Source: Corynebacterium sp. (GTDB taxonomy: Bacteria > Actinomycetota > Actinomycetes > Mycobacteriales > Mycobacteriaceae). Taken from it: a DNA stretch of 64,000 bases. Below the pieces are notes generated by a model. It was not told the DNA's origin, did no database searches, and was given only the letters and a program-made list of their open reading frames with translations. The stretch is taken from NCBI RefSeq assembly GCF_030532195.1, contig NZ_JAUNLP010000001.1, positions 186,001 to 250,000 on the forward strand, written 5' to 3'. Positions 1 to 9,754 of this stretch are shown here, one piece after another. The stretch's first letter is position 1. Each line of letters starts with the position of its first letter. The position numbers and the translations under genes were made by a program.

Positions 1-377
1 GAGAGCGTGCCGTTTTCCTGCAGCGGATGCATGCGCCGCACAGAATCATAGCGGGCAATGAGGGTGTCATCATTGGCATCAAAGAAGATGACGTAGGGCT
101 GACGTCCCTCATTGCGCAGGCCGTCAAGGACTTCACCTAGACTTCCGGCGAAAGCACGGGAACGCACATCGGTGACAATAGCCAGACGCTCCACCGGCGA
201 GTCCGCCTCAAACGACAACTCGACCATTCGCATAATCAGTTCGGGTGGCAGGTTGTCGGCGACATACCAGCCCATCTCCTCGAGCACACTGGCAGCAGTA
301 TTGCGACCAGAGCCGGACATGCCGGTAATCAGCACAAGTGACTTTTCAGCCTGAGGGGAATAACCCGAAGTAACCAT
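1..377 (-). CDS. rapZ: RapZ family nucleotide-binding protein, 5' part only (cut by window edge)
   Basis: The visible 125 residues form the N-terminal P-loop domain of RapZ (YvcJ). A Walker A-like GMSGSGRNT near residue 19 is followed by ASVLEEMGWYVADNLPP and a VTDVRSR segment, both diagnostic of the family. RapZ binds nucleotides and acts in amino-sugar and cell-envelope control in other bacteria; its role in Corynebacterium is less clear. The P-loop Lys is Arg, which I recall as usual in actinobacteria. It lies 74 bases downstream of uvrC on the same strand, matching the uvrC-rapZ-yvcK-whiA order common in actinobacteria. The ATG at 377 is preceded by GAGGG with almost no spacing, so the start is moderately sure. 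Confidence 0.9.
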   Translation of the reverse strand, partial: MVTSGYSPQAEKSLVLITGMSGSGRNTAASVLEEMGWYVADNLPPELIMRMVELSFEADSPVERLAIVTDVRSRAFAGSLGEVLDGLRNEGRQPYVIFFDANDDTLIARYDSVRRMHPLQENGTL

Positions 378-451
378 GCCCTCACTCTAATACAATTGCA
401 GCACTTCGCTCTTGGTTTCGGTGACCTCGCTGATTAATTGGTGGCCGAAAA

Positions 452-2533
452 TTACTCCTGTGAACTGGCTGAACTGTCCTTGCTTGATGCACCATCCGCA
501 GCGTTCGCAGTGCCCGCAGTGCCCGCAGTGCTCGGGTGCAGATGCTCAAAGACATTCTTCGCCAGCATCGGGCCAAAGCCCGGTACCTCTTCAATCTGAT
601 CGACAGAGGCCTTCTTCAAAGCTGCGACGGACCCGAAGTGCTTCACCAGCTCGCTGCGGCGTGCCGGGCCCAGCCCCTTGACATCATCGAGTACCGAAGA
701 ACGCATGCGCTTGGAGCGCTGCTGCCTGTGATATGTGATGGCAAAGCGGTGTGCCTCATCGCGAATGCGCTGGATAAGGTACATCGCCTCGGAATTTCGA
801 GGCAGAATCAACGGCTCATCGTCATCGGGAATCCACAGTTCTTCCAGCCGCTTGGCAATGCCGACGAGTGTCACATCGGTGACGCCGAGCTCATCGAGTA
901 CGGCTTGCGCGGCCGCGACCTGAGGTGCGCCGCCATCGACGATAAATAGCTGCGGCGGATAGGCGAACTTCCTACTTGTTCGCGCTTGCTCCTCCACCGC
1001 ATCGGTAGTCTCCTCGACAAACATCTCGGATGAATCTTCCGGCATGGCCCGTTTATCCTCGTTGTGTCGCAGGAATCGGCGTCGCACGACTTCCGCGATG
1101 GAGCCAACGTCATCAGAGCGTCCGTCGCCAGCCGCTTCTTTAATGCGGTAACGGCGGTAATCGGATTTCTTCGGCAGCCCGTCTTCGAAAACCACGAGCG
1201 AGGCCACAACATCTGTGCCTTGAATATGTGAGATATCCGTACACTCGATGCGAAGCGGTGCTTCATCCATAAACAACGCGTCTTGCAGTTCCGACAGCGC
1301 TTGCGAGCGAGTCGTGAGATCGCCGCTGCGCTTGAGCTTGTGCTGCCGCAATGCCTCTACAGCGTTTTTGTGCACGGTCTCCATCAAGGTGCGCTTGTCA
1401 CCGCGCTGTGGCACACGAATATCGACGTTTGTGCCGCGGATTTTTTCCAAGAATGCGGTGACTTCATCGATATCGTCCGGCATTGCTTGAACCAGAATTT
1501 CTCTCGGCACGACTTGGGCTGCGGTTGTGGTCTCATCGCCGTCAACATCCGCATGCTTGGCCGCATCGCCGTAGAACTGAGTGAGGAATTGCGTTAGCAG
1601 ACCACCGAGACTGGGATCGGTCTCGCCTTCCTGGAACTCCGTGGTGGCGTATTCGCCGGATTTCTCCACTACCCAACCGCGCTGACCATAAATACGACCT
1701 GCTCGAACATGGAAAATTTGCACGGCGGCTTCCAGCTCGTCGGTTGCAAGCGCAATAAAGTCGGCATCGGCAGCGTCGGAAAGCACGACTGACTGGCGCT
1801 CCATGACCTTGTCAATGGCAGCGAGATTATCGCGCAGACTGGCGGCGCGCTCGAAGTCGAGTTCTTCGGCGGCCTGCTCCATTTCCTTCTTTAACCGCCT
1901 GGTCACAGGGCCGGTATTGCCAGACATGAAGCTGGTAAAACCCTTGACAATCTCGCGATGTTCCTCAGCGCTGACGCGCCCCACACATGGTGCCGAGCAT
2001 TTGTCGATATATCCGAGCAGACAAGGACGCCCCAGCGCCTGCTGTCGGTTGAAAACGCCCTTGGAACAGGTACGAGCTGGGAAAACGCGCGTGAGCAAGT
2101 CCAGCGTTTCACGGATTGCCCAAGCGTGGGAGTATGGACCGAAGTAGCGGACACCCTTGCGGCGCGGGCCGCGGTAGAGAAACAGCCGCGGGTAGAGCTC
2201 ACCGACACTGACGGCAAGCATGGGGTACGACTTATCGTCGCGGTACATGACATTGAACCGCGGATTAAATCGCTTAATCCAGGTGTACTCCAGCTGGAGC
2301 GCCTCGACTTCGTTATGAACGACAGTCCACGTCACCTTTGAGGCGGACTGCACCATTTGGCGGGTACGCGGATGCAGCCTGGTTAAGTCCTGGAAATAGT
2401 TCGACAGTCTCGCCCGCAGGTTCTTTGCCTTACCGACATAGAGCACACGGCCAGTCGAATCGAGAAAACGGTACACCCCCGGCTCCGTGGGAATGGTGCC
2501 GGGGGCGGGACGGTACTGAGAGGGGTCAGTCAC
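452..2533 (-). CDS. uvrC: Excinuclease ABC subunit C
   Basis: UvrC makes the dual incisions in nucleotide excision repair with UvrA and UvrB. The 693-residue protein has the N-terminal GIY-YIG nuclease (GVYRF near 19, [14 protein letters not shown] near 30), a UVR helical segment around 210-245 for UvrB binding, the RNase H-like C-terminal nuclease ([11 protein letters not shown] near 430) and tandem helix-hairpin-helix motifs ([20 protein letters not shown] near 620-660). Length is normal apart from a Ser/Ala/Thr-rich C-terminal tail encoded partly by a 9-bp tandem repeat. It sits upstream of rapZ in the conserved order. Confidence 0.97.
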   Translation of the reverse strand: MTDPSQYRPAPGTIPTEPGVYRFLDSTGRVLYVGKAKNLRARLSNYFQDLTRLHPRTRQMVQSASKVTWTVVHNEVEALQLEYTWIKRFNPRFNVMYRDDKSYPMLAVSVGELYPRLFLYRGPRRKGVRYFGPYSHAWAIRETLDLLTRVFPARTCSKGVFNRQQALGRPCLLGYIDKCSAPCVGRVSAEEHREIVKGFTSFMSGNTGPVTRRLKKEMEQAAEELDFERAASLRDNLAAIDKVMERQSVVLSDAADADFIALATDELEAAVQIFHVRAGRIYGQRGWVVEKSGEYATTEFQEGETDPSLGGLLTQFLTQFYGDAAKHADVDGDETTTAAQVVPREILVQAMPDDIDEVTAFLEKIRGTNVDIRVPQRGDKRTLMETVHKNAVEALRQHKLKRSGDLTTRSQALSELQDALFMDEAPLRIECTDISHIQGTDVVASLVVFEDGLPKKSDYRRYRIKEAAGDGRSDDVGSIAEVVRRRFLRHNEDKRAMPEDSSEMFVEETTDAVEEQARTSRKFAYPPQLFIVDGGAPQVAAAQAVLDELGVTDVTLVGIAKRLEELWIPDDDEPLILPRNSEAMYLIQRIRDEAHRFAITYHRQQRSKRMRSSVLDDVKGLGPARRSELVKHFGSVAALKKASVDQIEEVPGFGPMLAKNVFEHLHPSTAGTAGTANAADGASSKDSSASSQE
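498..533. repeat. 9-bp tandem repeat in the 3' end of uvrC
   Basis: Four adjacent 9-base units (GCAGCGTTC, GCAGTGCCC twice, GCAGTGCTC) encode a repeated Thr-Ala-Gly/Ala tripeptide in the tail of UvrC after the helix-hairpin-helix domain. Units 2 and 3 are identical. Being a multiple of three, copy-number change would keep the frame. Confidence 0.75.
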
Positions 2534-2556
2534 TGAATGGTCCTTAAAGAAAAGAG

Positions 2557-3048
2557 CTAGTCCTCCGGCATGAACTTGTCTTCAAGTTCGCGGAAGCGCT
2601 GAACATTCTCCACGACGCGTGCGCCATCAGCGGACTGAATTGCCAGCATTGGCACGAACTCAAAGTCAGGCAGCTCTAGGCGAGCCCAGCGGGACTTCTT
2701 CGGGAAACTCAGACCGTAAATGTCGACCCACGGGTAGAACTTCGCATTGAGCAGGTTGCGCACCTCCACACCGTGAGCATTGACACGGACACGAGCGCGT
2801 GTCAGCAGCAGAATGAAACCGGCAATAATAATGCCGATCAGCGGGAATGCCAGCTGATCAATGAACGTCACGGTTGCACCGGTGTTACCAAAGTCAACAA
2901 CGACACCCATGAAAATATGGATGGCAAGCACCAGAATTGAGCCGATAATCGCCCACATTTTCAGCTTCTGCGAAGTAATCTCCAGCAGCCACTGATCTCC
3001 ACTTGCAGTGGCAGTGGCGGAATTCGACTGGCGTTCGGAGGTACTCAA
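2557..3048 (-). CDS. PH-domain membrane protein (CFP-6 / low-molecular-weight antigen 6 type)
   Basis: Conserved actinobacterial membrane protein of unknown function. It has a short cytoplasmic N-terminus, two hydrophobic helices (about residues 28-50 and 60-82) and a C-terminal bacterial PH-like domain ([21 protein letters not shown] onward). Homologues sit beside ribH in mycobacteria and corynebacteria. The open frame reaches a GTG at 3069 inside ribH. I prefer the TTG at 3048, which follows the ribH stop by one base and has GGTGGAG nine bases upstream, giving 163 residues and coupled translation. Confidence 0.8.
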   Translation of the reverse strand: MSTSERQSNSATATASGDQWLLEITSQKLKMWAIIGSILVLAIHIFMGVVVDFGNTGATVTFIDQLAFPLIGIIIAGFILLLTRARVRVNAHGVEVRNLLNAKFYPWVDIYGLSFPKKSRWARLELPDFEFVPMLAIQSADGARVVENVQRFRELEDKFMPED

Positions 3049-3049
3049 T

Positions 3050-3532
3050 TTACTCAGCTCCACCTTCACGAAGGGACTTCAGCACGGCGACGGTATGCAG
3101 CGCAGCGGCCATGGCCTCACGGCCCTTGTTTTCCACTGCCCCCTCGCCGCCGGCACGATCAATTGCCTGCTGTTCAGTGTTGCAGGTCAAAACGCCGTTG
3201 CCAACTGGAGTTTCACAATCCAAGGCAATGCGTGTGAGTCCCTCAGTCACCGAGTCGCAGACGTAGTCAAAGTGCGGCGTGCCGCCACGGATGACGCAGC
3301 CGAGCGCCACAACGGCGTCGTGCGTGCGCGCCAGTTGCTGGGCGACGACCGGAATCTCGAGTGCACCGACGACGGTCACGTCCGTCACCTGCGCGCCGAC
3401 TTCCTCTGCCTGCGCAATTGCTTCACGACGAAGCTGCCCGGTGATTTTCTCATTCCAGTGCGAGGTGACCACACCGACTGTCACACCAGTGGAATCGGGA
3501 ACCGAAACGTCTGGAAGACCTGCGCCACTCAT
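3050..3532 (-). CDS. ribH: 6,7-dimethyl-8-ribityllumazine synthase
   Basis: Condenses 5-amino-6-ribitylamino-uracil with 3,4-dihydroxy-2-butanone 4-phosphate in riboflavin synthesis. The 160-residue sequence has the family landmarks: [39 protein letters not shown] (the GGTPHF loop with the active-site His) and [20 protein letters not shown]. It is the distal rib gene, immediately after ribBA (stop at 3533, start at 3532), so translation is coupled. Length is typical. Confidence 0.97.
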   Translation of the reverse strand: MSGAGLPDVSVPDSTGVTVGVVTSHWNEKITGQLRREAIAQAEEVGAQVTDVTVVGALEIPVVAQQLARTHDAVVALGCVIRGGTPHFDYVCDSVTEGLTRIALDCETPVGNGVLTCNTEQQAIDRAGGEGAVENKGREAMAAALHTVAVLKSLREGGAE

Positions 3533-4795
3533 CTACTGTGCTCCTTTTGTCTGTGTGCCGTGGGACTCCATGTACTCATCCAACCATGGCAGCTCATGGC
3601 CCATGCGTTCACGCTTTGTCAACAAGTATTTCAAGTTGTCCTCATTGACCTCAACCGGCACTGGTACGCGGCGGCTCATCTCCAGACCGTAGCCACCGAG
3701 ACCAGCGCGCTTGGTCGGGTTATTGGTCAGCAGCGCCATGGTTTTGACTCCGAGATCCTGCAGAATCTGGGCACCAGTGCCGTATTCGCGGGCATCCGTC
3801 GGCAAGCCGAGCGCCAAATTAGCGTCGACCGTATCCGCGCCCTCATCCTGCAGGTGGTAGGCCTGCAGCTTCGGCATGAGGCCGATACCGCGGCCTTCGT
3901 GACCGCGCATGTAGAGAATGACACCACGGCCGGCCTCGTGAACCATCTGCATGGACTTGTGCAGCTGCTGACCGCAGTCGCAGCGACGCGAGCCCAGTGC
4001 GTCACCGGTGAGGCACTCAGAGTGGACGCGAACCAGCACATCATGGCCGTCATCAGAGGTGACATCGCCGACAACGAGGGCCACGTGCTCGACCCCGTCG
4101 ACAAGGCTGCGGTAGCCGATTGCGCGGAAGTCGCCGTATTCGGTCGGCAGCTTGGTCTCCACCACGCGCTCTACCAGCTGCTCGTGACGGCGGCGGTACT
4201 CAATGAGCTGCTCAATGGAAATCAGCGACATGTCGTGCTTGTCGCAGAAACGACGCAGTTCCTCAGCACGTGCCATGGTCGTCGGATCCTCTTCGGAGAC
4301 GACCTCACACAGCACACCGGCTGGGCGAAGCCCCGCAAGGCGGGCCAAATCGATGGATGCTTCGGTGTGACCTGCGCGAACCAGCACACCGCCCTCGCGG
4401 GCACGAAGTGGCACCACGTGGCCCGGGCGGGTGAAGTCATGCGGAGTGGATGTCGGGTCCGCCAACGTGCGAATAGTGTTGGCACGGTCGGTAGCGGAAA
4501 TACCAGTGGTGCCGGTATTGGCATCAACCGTGACGGTGTAAGCGGTACCGCGGGCATCCTCATTTTCCGTCACCATCGGCGGCAGATTGAGACGCTCACA
4601 GTCCTCACCGGTTAGCGGCGCGCAGATGTAGCCGGAGGAATAGCGAACCATAAAGGCAATCAACTCTGGAGTTGCCTTTTCCGCCGCGAAGATAATATCG
4701 CCTTCGTTCTCGCGATCTTCGTCATCAACGACGACTACTGCCTTGCCGGCGGCAATGTCCGCGATAGCCTGCTCTACGGAATCGAACTTAATCAC
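3533..4795 (-). CDS. ribBA: Bifunctional DHBP synthase / GTP cyclohydrolase II
   Basis: Supplies both branches of riboflavin synthesis. The N-terminal half (about 1-205) is 3,4-dihydroxy-2-butanone 4-phosphate synthase, with the acidic [10 protein letters not shown] motif and the [14 protein letters not shown] / [16 protein letters not shown] segments. The C-terminal half (about 206-405) is GTP cyclohydrolase II, with the zinc cysteines in [20 protein letters not shown] and RGHEGRGIG. Both domains keep their catalytic residues. The GTG at 4795 begins 12 bases after the ribE stop. The protein ends in a short polar tail. Confidence 0.97.
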   Translation of the reverse strand: MIKFDSVEQAIADIAAGKAVVVVDDEDRENEGDIIFAAEKATPELIAFMVRYSSGYICAPLTGEDCERLNLPPMVTENEDARGTAYTVTVDANTGTTGISATDRANTIRTLADPTSTPHDFTRPGHVVPLRAREGGVLVRAGHTEASIDLARLAGLRPAGVLCEVVSEEDPTTMARAEELRRFCDKHDMSLISIEQLIEYRRRHEQLVERVVETKLPTEYGDFRAIGYRSLVDGVEHVALVVGDVTSDDGHDVLVRVHSECLTGDALGSRRCDCGQQLHKSMQMVHEAGRGVILYMRGHEGRGIGLMPKLQAYHLQDEGADTVDANLALGLPTDAREYGTGAQILQDLGVKTMALLTNNPTKRAGLGGYGLEMSRRVPVPVEVNEDNLKYLLTKRERMGHELPWLDEYMESHGTQTKGAQ

Positions 4796-4806
4796 AGTCT
4801 TGTAGC

Positions 4807-5394
4807 TTATCTTTCCAGCATTTTCTCGACGTACTTGGCCAGTACATCGACTTCCAGATTGACCTTTGTGCCGATTCCGGCTTGTCCGATAACCGAGTCG
4901 GTGAGTGTGGTCGGAATCAGGCTGACCTCGAAAAATCCGTCACCAACTGCGGAGACCGTCAGCGACGTGCCATCGACGGCAATGGAGCCCTTCTCAACGA
5001 CGTACTTTGCAAGCTGCTCGGGCAGCGAGATGCGGACAACTTCCCAGCGCTCGCCGGGAGTGCGCGAAATAACTTCCCCAGTGCCATCGACGTGTCCCTG
5101 CACAATATGGCCACCGAGACGCTGGCCGACGGCGGTTGCGCGCTCGAGGTTGACCTTGGAACCGACCTCAACTTGGCCCAGGCTCGAGCGGTCGAGGGTT
5201 TCCTGCATGAGGTCAGCGGTGAAGTAATCATCGCCAAAGTCAACGACTGTCAAGCAGACACCGTTGACAGCGATGGAGTCGCCGTGGTGGACGTCGTCAA
5301 GCACGGTGGCGCAGTGGATAGTCATGGTAATGGAGTCGGTTTCGCGCTTGATTTCGCGAACTTCGCCGAGCTCCTCAACGATTCCCGTAAACAT
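4807..5394 (-). CDS. ribE: Riboflavin synthase, alpha subunit
   Basis: Dismutates two 6,7-dimethyl-8-ribityllumazine molecules to riboflavin, the last pathway step. It begins with the canonical [10 protein letters not shown] and contains two lumazine-binding repeats (about 1-95 and 96-190), with VNGVCLTV and [13 protein letters not shown] in the first and DGTSLTV in the second. At 195 residues it is slightly short but complete. A 76-base AT-rich gap with a 9-bp direct repeat separates it from ribD, so ribE-ribBA-ribH may have its own promoter. Confidence 0.96.
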   Translation of the reverse strand: MFTGIVEELGEVREIKRETDSITMTIHCATVLDDVHHGDSIAVNGVCLTVVDFGDDYFTADLMQETLDRSSLGQVEVGSKVNLERATAVGQRLGGHIVQGHVDGTGEVISRTPGERWEVVRISLPEQLAKYVVEKGSIAVDGTSLTVSAVGDGFFEVSLIPTTLTDSVIGQAGIGTKVNLEVDVLAKYVEKMLER

Positions 5395-5424
5395 GGTGGT
5401 GAGGCGAATCCTTTACTAGTAGCT

Positions 5425-5457
5425 ATAACTCTAAGAATATTTGCAAAAATAACTCTA
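5425..5457 (-). promoter_or_regulatory. Direct repeat upstream of ribE, possible promoter or operator
   Basis: The 9-mer TAGAGTTAT (minus strand) occurs twice, at 5425-5433 and 5449-5457, with a 24-base period in the AT-rich ribD-ribE gap. The spacing is close to two or more helical turns, as for a regulator site or a promoter region. No consensus -35/-10 pair is obvious, so function is inferred only from position and repetition. Confidence 0.35.
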
Positions 5458-5470
5458 GTTGCTCGCCCCT

Positions 5471-6517
5471 TTAGTTTTTGCCACTTCGCACTGCTGTAAT
5501 CAAAATGTCATCGCCGAGCTGTTCAACACCAGTCGTGCGAAACCGCGAGATATCGCTGATGGTGGTTTCATGCGTGGCGTTCGTCACCGGCAAACCTGCG
5601 CCCAAAAACGCAGGCGCGATATAGGACTCGATGGCGTCAACGGCATTGGCCTCGAGGAAAGCGCTGGCTAAGCGCGGGCCGCCTTCGACAAGCACGTCCA
5701 CCAGCCCCATGTCAGCCATGGTTTCCAGCGCTACCTCAATGTCATGGGTGCGAATCTGCCTGAAATTCTCACCGCGAATAAGCGCATCGGCGCTAATCTC
5801 CGAGGTCCCCACTGCAATCCGCATCGGCTGCGTCGGCGCCAGCGCGCCATCCGGAGTACGCGCGGTAAGGCGTGGGTTGTCGGCGAGCACCGTGCCCGTT
5901 CCGACGACGATCGCTTGACGACGAGATCGGTCCACATGTACCCGCGCTCTGGCCTGCTCCCCCGTAATCCACTGCGAAGTGTGGTCGGTCGCGGCAGCGA
6001 AACCGTCGAGCGTGCCGGCCGTTTTCAACGTGATATGCGGGCGGCGGGCCTGTTGCCAATGCAGCCATGGCCGCAGATAACCATCGGCGACTCGGTCGCG
6101 CTGAAACTGCTCGACAACTTCAATGCCCTTGTATCGCAGCCACTGACTTCCACCTGCTGCCACCGGATTTGGGTCGGACACAGCGAAGATAACGCGTGCA
6201 ATGCCAGCCTCAGCGAGAGCTTCTGTGCACGGTGGCGTACGACCAATGTGGTTACAGGGCTCAAGAGTTACCACTGCAGTGCCGCCTTGAGCCCGAGCTC
6301 CGGCCATCGCCAGCGCCTGCGGTTCGGCATGTCGCCCGCCAACGGGCTCTGTACCCGCAACTCCCACTGCAATCCCCTGCGCGTCCAGGACAACGCAGCC
6401 AATCGGCGGGTTAGGATACGTTGTACCGCGAACACGTTGACCGGCCTCGATGGCAAGTTCCATAGCAGCCGCATCACTGAGCGGCTGTGCAGAGACTAAA
6501 TCGGGAAACTGAGCCAC
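5471..6517 (-). CDS. ribD: Bifunctional riboflavin deaminase/reductase
   Basis: Deaminates and then reduces the pyrimidine intermediates of riboflavin synthesis. The N-terminal cytidine-deaminase fold carries the zinc ligands (GGRHAEPQAL near 62 and EPCNHIGRTPPC near 87-98). The C-terminal reductase, from about 150, includes RPHITLKTAGTLDG, SRRQAIVVGTGTVLADNPRLTAR and VEGGPRLASAF. The GTG at 6517 gives 348 residues, a normal length. It lies 15 bases after rpe, so rpe-ribD are probably cotranscribed. Confidence 0.95.
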   Translation of the reverse strand: MAQFPDLVSAQPLSDAAAMELAIEAGQRVRGTTYPNPPIGCVVLDAQGIAVGVAGTEPVGGRHAEPQALAMAGARAQGGTAVVTLEPCNHIGRTPPCTEALAEAGIARVIFAVSDPNPVAAGGSQWLRYKGIEVVEQFQRDRVADGYLRPWLHWQQARRPHITLKTAGTLDGFAAATDHTSQWITGEQARARVHVDRSRRQAIVVGTGTVLADNPRLTARTPDGALAPTQPMRIAVGTSEISADALIRGENFRQIRTHDIEVALETMADMGLVDVLVEGGPRLASAFLEANAVDAIESYIAPAFLGAGLPVTNATHETTISDISRFRTTGVEQLGDDILITAVRSGKN

Positions 6518-6532
6518 TGTACTGCCTTCTGA

Positions 6533-7195
6533 CTACTGTGCAGCAGTGGCCAGCGCGCGCAGCTCGTCGACAGCGGCGGCGCGGTCCTCGGCCCCGAAGA
6601 TGGCCGAGCCTGCAACGAAAGCATCACAACCAGCAGCGGCTGCGGACTCAATGGTCTTCGCGGAAATACCGCCGTCGATCTCAATCAGAGTATCCAGGCC
6701 ATCAGCGTCAATGCGCTGACGCAGCTTTTCCACCTTTGCCAGCTGATCCGGCATGAAGGACTGCCCGCCAAAGCCCGGCTCGACGCTCATCACCAGGACC
6801 TCGTCGAATTCGGCGAGGTAATCGAGCCACGGCTCAATCGGGGTGCCTGGGCGCAGCGAAAAACCGGCCTTCGCACCCTGTGCACGGATCTGCCGAGCCA
6901 GCTCAATTGGATCTTCAGCTGCTTCGACGTGGAAGATAACTGACGAAGCACCGGCCTTAATGTAGGTGTCCACCCACTTTTCCGGGGCCTCAATCATCAG
7001 ATGCACATCGAGGTACTTGTCGGTCACCTTTGCCACTGCTTCCAGCACAGGTGCACCGAAGGAGAGGTTAGGGACGAAGTGACCATCCATGACGTCGATA
7101 TGCAGCCAATCTGCATTGGAAACCGACTCGACTTCGCGGTCGAGCCGAGCGAAATCAGCAGCGAGAATGGACGGGGCGATGATTGGTGCGTTCAT
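6533..7195 (-). CDS. rpe: Ribulose-phosphate 3-epimerase
   Basis: Interconverts ribulose 5-phosphate and xylulose 5-phosphate in the pentose phosphate pathway, which also feeds riboflavin synthesis. TIM-barrel motifs are intact: IAPSILAADFARL, HIDVMDGHFVPNLSFG (metal His/Asp), VHLMIEAPE, MSVEPGFGGQ and LIEIDGGI. The frame stays open upstream to 7267 into rsmB. The family start is the internal ATG at 7195 (MNAPIIAPSIL), 11 bases after the rsmB stop, giving 220 residues. Confidence 0.96.
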   Translation of the reverse strand: MNAPIIAPSILAADFARLDREVESVSNADWLHIDVMDGHFVPNLSFGAPVLEAVAKVTDKYLDVHLMIEAPEKWVDTYIKAGASSVIFHVEAAEDPIELARQIRAQGAKAGFSLRPGTPIEPWLDYLAEFDEVLVMSVEPGFGGQSFMPDQLAKVEKLRQRIDADGLDTLIEIDGGISAKTIESAAAAGCDAFVAGSAIFGAEDRAAAVDELRALATAAQ

Positions 7196-7206
7196 ATTGA
7201 TTGAGC

Positions 7207-8694
7207 CTAGCCGTTTTTGCGCAAAACTGAGAAGAACATCGCATCGGTGCCATGCCTGTGTGGCCACATCTGCACTGATGGGAATGGCCCCACATCGGTC
7301 ATGGGTGCCACCAATTCATGAGCATTGAGCTCGGTGACATCCAATTCCGCAACAGCCCTATCCACCGTGCCACGAGTTTCCAGCAAATGTGGCGAACAGG
7401 TCGAATACACGATGATGCCGCCGGGGCGAGCCAGTCGAACGGCCTCAGTGAGAAGCTCAAACTGCAGTGTGGTCAGCGCGTTGATATCCGATGGGGACTT
7501 ACGCCAGCGTGCCTCTGGACGGCGACGCAGCGAACCCAAACCAGAACACGGAGCATCGACCAAAATGCGGTCATAGCCCCCTGCCAGACCAGGATTGCGG
7601 CCATCGGCGACGGTTACTGTGACCGGCAATCCGGCGGTTGCCTTTTCCACCAGTTTCGCGCGTGTCTCAGATACTTCCACGGCGTCGACGGTGGCTCCCT
7701 CAATGGCGGCGATACCACCGATAAAAGCTGCCTTACCACCTGGGCCAGAACATAAATCCAGCCAACGACCAGTATCTTCGCCAATAATTGGTGCCTTCGT
7801 CACCGCACGCGCAATCAGCTGTGAGCCCTCATCCTGAACCGCGGCCAGTCCCTGCCGCACAGGTTCCAATTCGCCTGGAGCGCCGGAGTCGAGCCGCACA
7901 CAGTACGGCGACCACGGTCCCTGTTCCCCACCGGTAATCAGCGCTAGTTCCTCGGCGGAAATCTCACCGGGTCGAGCAACCAGATGAACCTGCGGGCGAG
8001 CATCATCAGCAGCCAGTGCGCGTTGCAGCTCACCGGCCTGTGCACCCAGCGCACGCGCAAACTCCATCGCAATCCAGCGCGGGTGGGCGTGCTTCATGGC
8101 CACATAACCAATCGGGTCCGACGCTGGATCCGGGGCGACCTCCGCTACCCATTCATCCTCAGTCTTTGTGGAGACCTTACGCAGGATGGCATTGACAAAC
8201 CCGCGTGCACCGGGTCCAGCCACCTTGGCCACTGCGCGCACCGAGGTATCGACCGCCGCATACGCATCAACACGGGTACGCAGCAGCTGGTAGGTGCCCA
8301 AGCGCAGCACATCGAGCACCGGTCCGGCAATATCGCTGAGTGGGCGTGACGACGATGTCTCAATCACGGCATCCAACAGCCCCTCAGCCCGCAGCGTGCC
8401 GTAAGTCAACTCAGTGGCAAAAGCGGCGTCCCTACCCTTAATCTTTTGCTCTTTGAGCAGCTTGGGAAGCAGCAGATTGGCGTAGGCATCGTTCTCGCGA
8501 ACTTCGGCAAGAACCTTCAGCGCAATCTTGCGCGGCTGATCAAGACCGCCCTGGTTGTCGCGGTTGCCACCGCGATTTTGCGGACCTCGGTTATGCCCAC
8601 CGCGGTTATCCCCACCACGGCGCTGACCACTGCGGTTGTGACGGCCACGGTTAGTTTGGTTGTCGCCGCCGCGGCGCGGCTTAACGTGTGCCAT
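7207..8694 (-). CDS. rsmB: 16S rRNA (cytosine-967-C5)-methyltransferase with Arg/Gly/Asn-rich tail
   Basis: RsmB (Sun/Fmu) methylates C967 of 16S rRNA. After a low-complexity basic N-terminus (about 1-52, repeated RGGDN/RGGHN/RGPQN units) comes a NusB-like RNA-binding domain (about 53-190) and a Rossmann methyltransferase domain with the SAM loop LDLCSGPGGKAAFIGG, motif IV DAPCSGLGSLRRRPEARW and the motif VI Cys in VYSTCSPHLLET. The ATG at 8694 directly follows the fmt stop. The N-terminal tail is longer and more repetitive than in classical RsmB. Confidence 0.94.
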   Translation of the reverse strand: MAHVKPRRGGDNQTNRGRHNRSGQRRGGDNRGGHNRGPQNRGGNRDNQGGLDQPRKIALKVLAEVRENDAYANLLLPKLLKEQKIKGRDAAFATELTYGTLRAEGLLDAVIETSSSRPLSDIAGPVLDVLRLGTYQLLRTRVDAYAAVDTSVRAVAKVAGPGARGFVNAILRKVSTKTEDEWVAEVAPDPASDPIGYVAMKHAHPRWIAMEFARALGAQAGELQRALAADDARPQVHLVARPGEISAEELALITGGEQGPWSPYCVRLDSGAPGELEPVRQGLAAVQDEGSQLIARAVTKAPIIGEDTGRWLDLCSGPGGKAAFIGGIAAIEGATVDAVEVSETRAKLVEKATAGLPVTVTVADGRNPGLAGGYDRILVDAPCSGLGSLRRRPEARWRKSPSDINALTTLQFELLTEAVRLARPGGIIVYSTCSPHLLETRGTVDRAVAELDVTELNAHELVAPMTDVGPFPSVQMWPHRHGTDAMFFSVLRKNG

Positions 8695-9669
8695 TTATTC
8701 GCAGACCTTTCCACTGGGCTGGCTACCGCGCGCCCAATCGGCCGCGTCCATCATCTTCTTACCCTGTGGCTGCACCTTGTCCAGCTGGACATAGCCATCA
8801 CCACAGCGCACCGATACGCGGTGCTTTTCCACCACCAATTCACCAGGTGTCGCAGGTGCATCCGCACTGGCGGTTGCCTGTCGCACTTCATCGACTGCGG
8901 CGCTGTCGTCGTCGTTAAGCGGTGAAAGCGCACCGACCTTCAGACGTGCGCCATCGAGCGTTGTCCATGCGCCAGGAGCAGGCGTAAATGCGCGGGCGCG
9001 ACGGTCGATGAGATGCCGTGGCTGGGTCCACACAATGCGCGCGTCTTCCGGACCGAACTTGGATGCGTAACTGACGTCCTGTTCCGGCTGGGCGGTGGGA
9101 CGCAGTGCGCCGGCTTCAATGCCGTCCATCGTGGCGGAGAGCAGGTCGGCACCGGAGTACGCCAAGCGAGTCAGCAGATCGTCAGCGGTGTCGGTCGGCT
9201 TAATGGCCTCGGTGACGGTGCCGAAAACCGGGCCGGTATCCAGGCCCTTTTCAATGCGGAACGTGCTCGCACCCGTAATCTCATCGCCGGCGGCGATAGC
9301 GGCCTGCACCGGCGCTGCGCCGCGCCATGCCGGCAGAAGTGAAAAGTGAAGGTTGACCCAGCCGTGCTGTGGGACGTCGAGCAGCTCTTCCGGCACGAGA
9401 TTGCCGTAGGCGACGACCGGAATGCAGTCAACATTTAGATCGCGAATCTGCTGCTGGATCTCCTCATCCTTCAGCGAAGTCGGAGTCAGTGCCGGAATGC
9501 CGTGTTCCATAGCCAGCGCCTTCACCGGCGACGGCGACAGCGTCTTGCCACGGCCACGACGAGCATCGGGACGAGTGAGAACAGCGACAACCTCATGCCG
9601 ACCATCGGTCAACAGCTTTTCTAAAGCGACAACAGCGGGTTCGGGAGTACCGGCAAAAATAAGGCGCAC
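8695..9669 (-). CDS. fmt: Methionyl-tRNA formyltransferase
   Basis: Formylates initiator Met-tRNA using 10-formyl-tetrahydrofolate. The formyltransferase core has MRLIFAGTPEPAVVALEKLL at the N-terminus, the catalytic Asn/His/Asp set around GWVNLHFSLLPAWRGAAPVQ and GLDTGPVF, and a C-terminal OB-like domain. The 324-residue length is normal. It starts with GTG at 9669, preceded by AGGAAGGA. It sits next to def and rsmB, a common initiator-tRNA and N-terminal maturation cluster. Confidence 0.96.
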   Translation of the reverse strand: MRLIFAGTPEPAVVALEKLLTDGRHEVVAVLTRPDARRGRGKTLSPSPVKALAMEHGIPALTPTSLKDEEIQQQIRDLNVDCIPVVAYGNLVPEELLDVPQHGWVNLHFSLLPAWRGAAPVQAAIAAGDEITGASTFRIEKGLDTGPVFGTVTEAIKPTDTADDLLTRLAYSGADLLSATMDGIEAGALRPTAQPEQDVSYASKFGPEDARIVWTQPRHLIDRRARAFTPAPGAWTTLDGARLKVGALSPLNDDDSAAVDEVRQATASADAPATPGELVVEKHRVSVRCGDGYVQLDKVQPQGKKMMDAADWARGSQPSGKVCE

Positions 9670-9754
9670 GGTAGACGGATCCTTCCTTAAGAGAAAACGT
9701 GAGCGCAGGCTCGTTACTGCGCGGGGCGAGCACTAGCGCCGGGTAGCGCGAATA

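Noticed and set aside
3008..4615. 535-codon plus-strand open frame opposite ribH and ribBA
   Set aside because: It crosses two confirmed genes on the opposite strand and shows no domain.
5395..5470. FMN riboswitch before the rib genes
   Set aside because: The gap is only 76 bases, AT-rich, and lacks the conserved FMN-aptamer elements such as AGGGG and the multi-helix junction.
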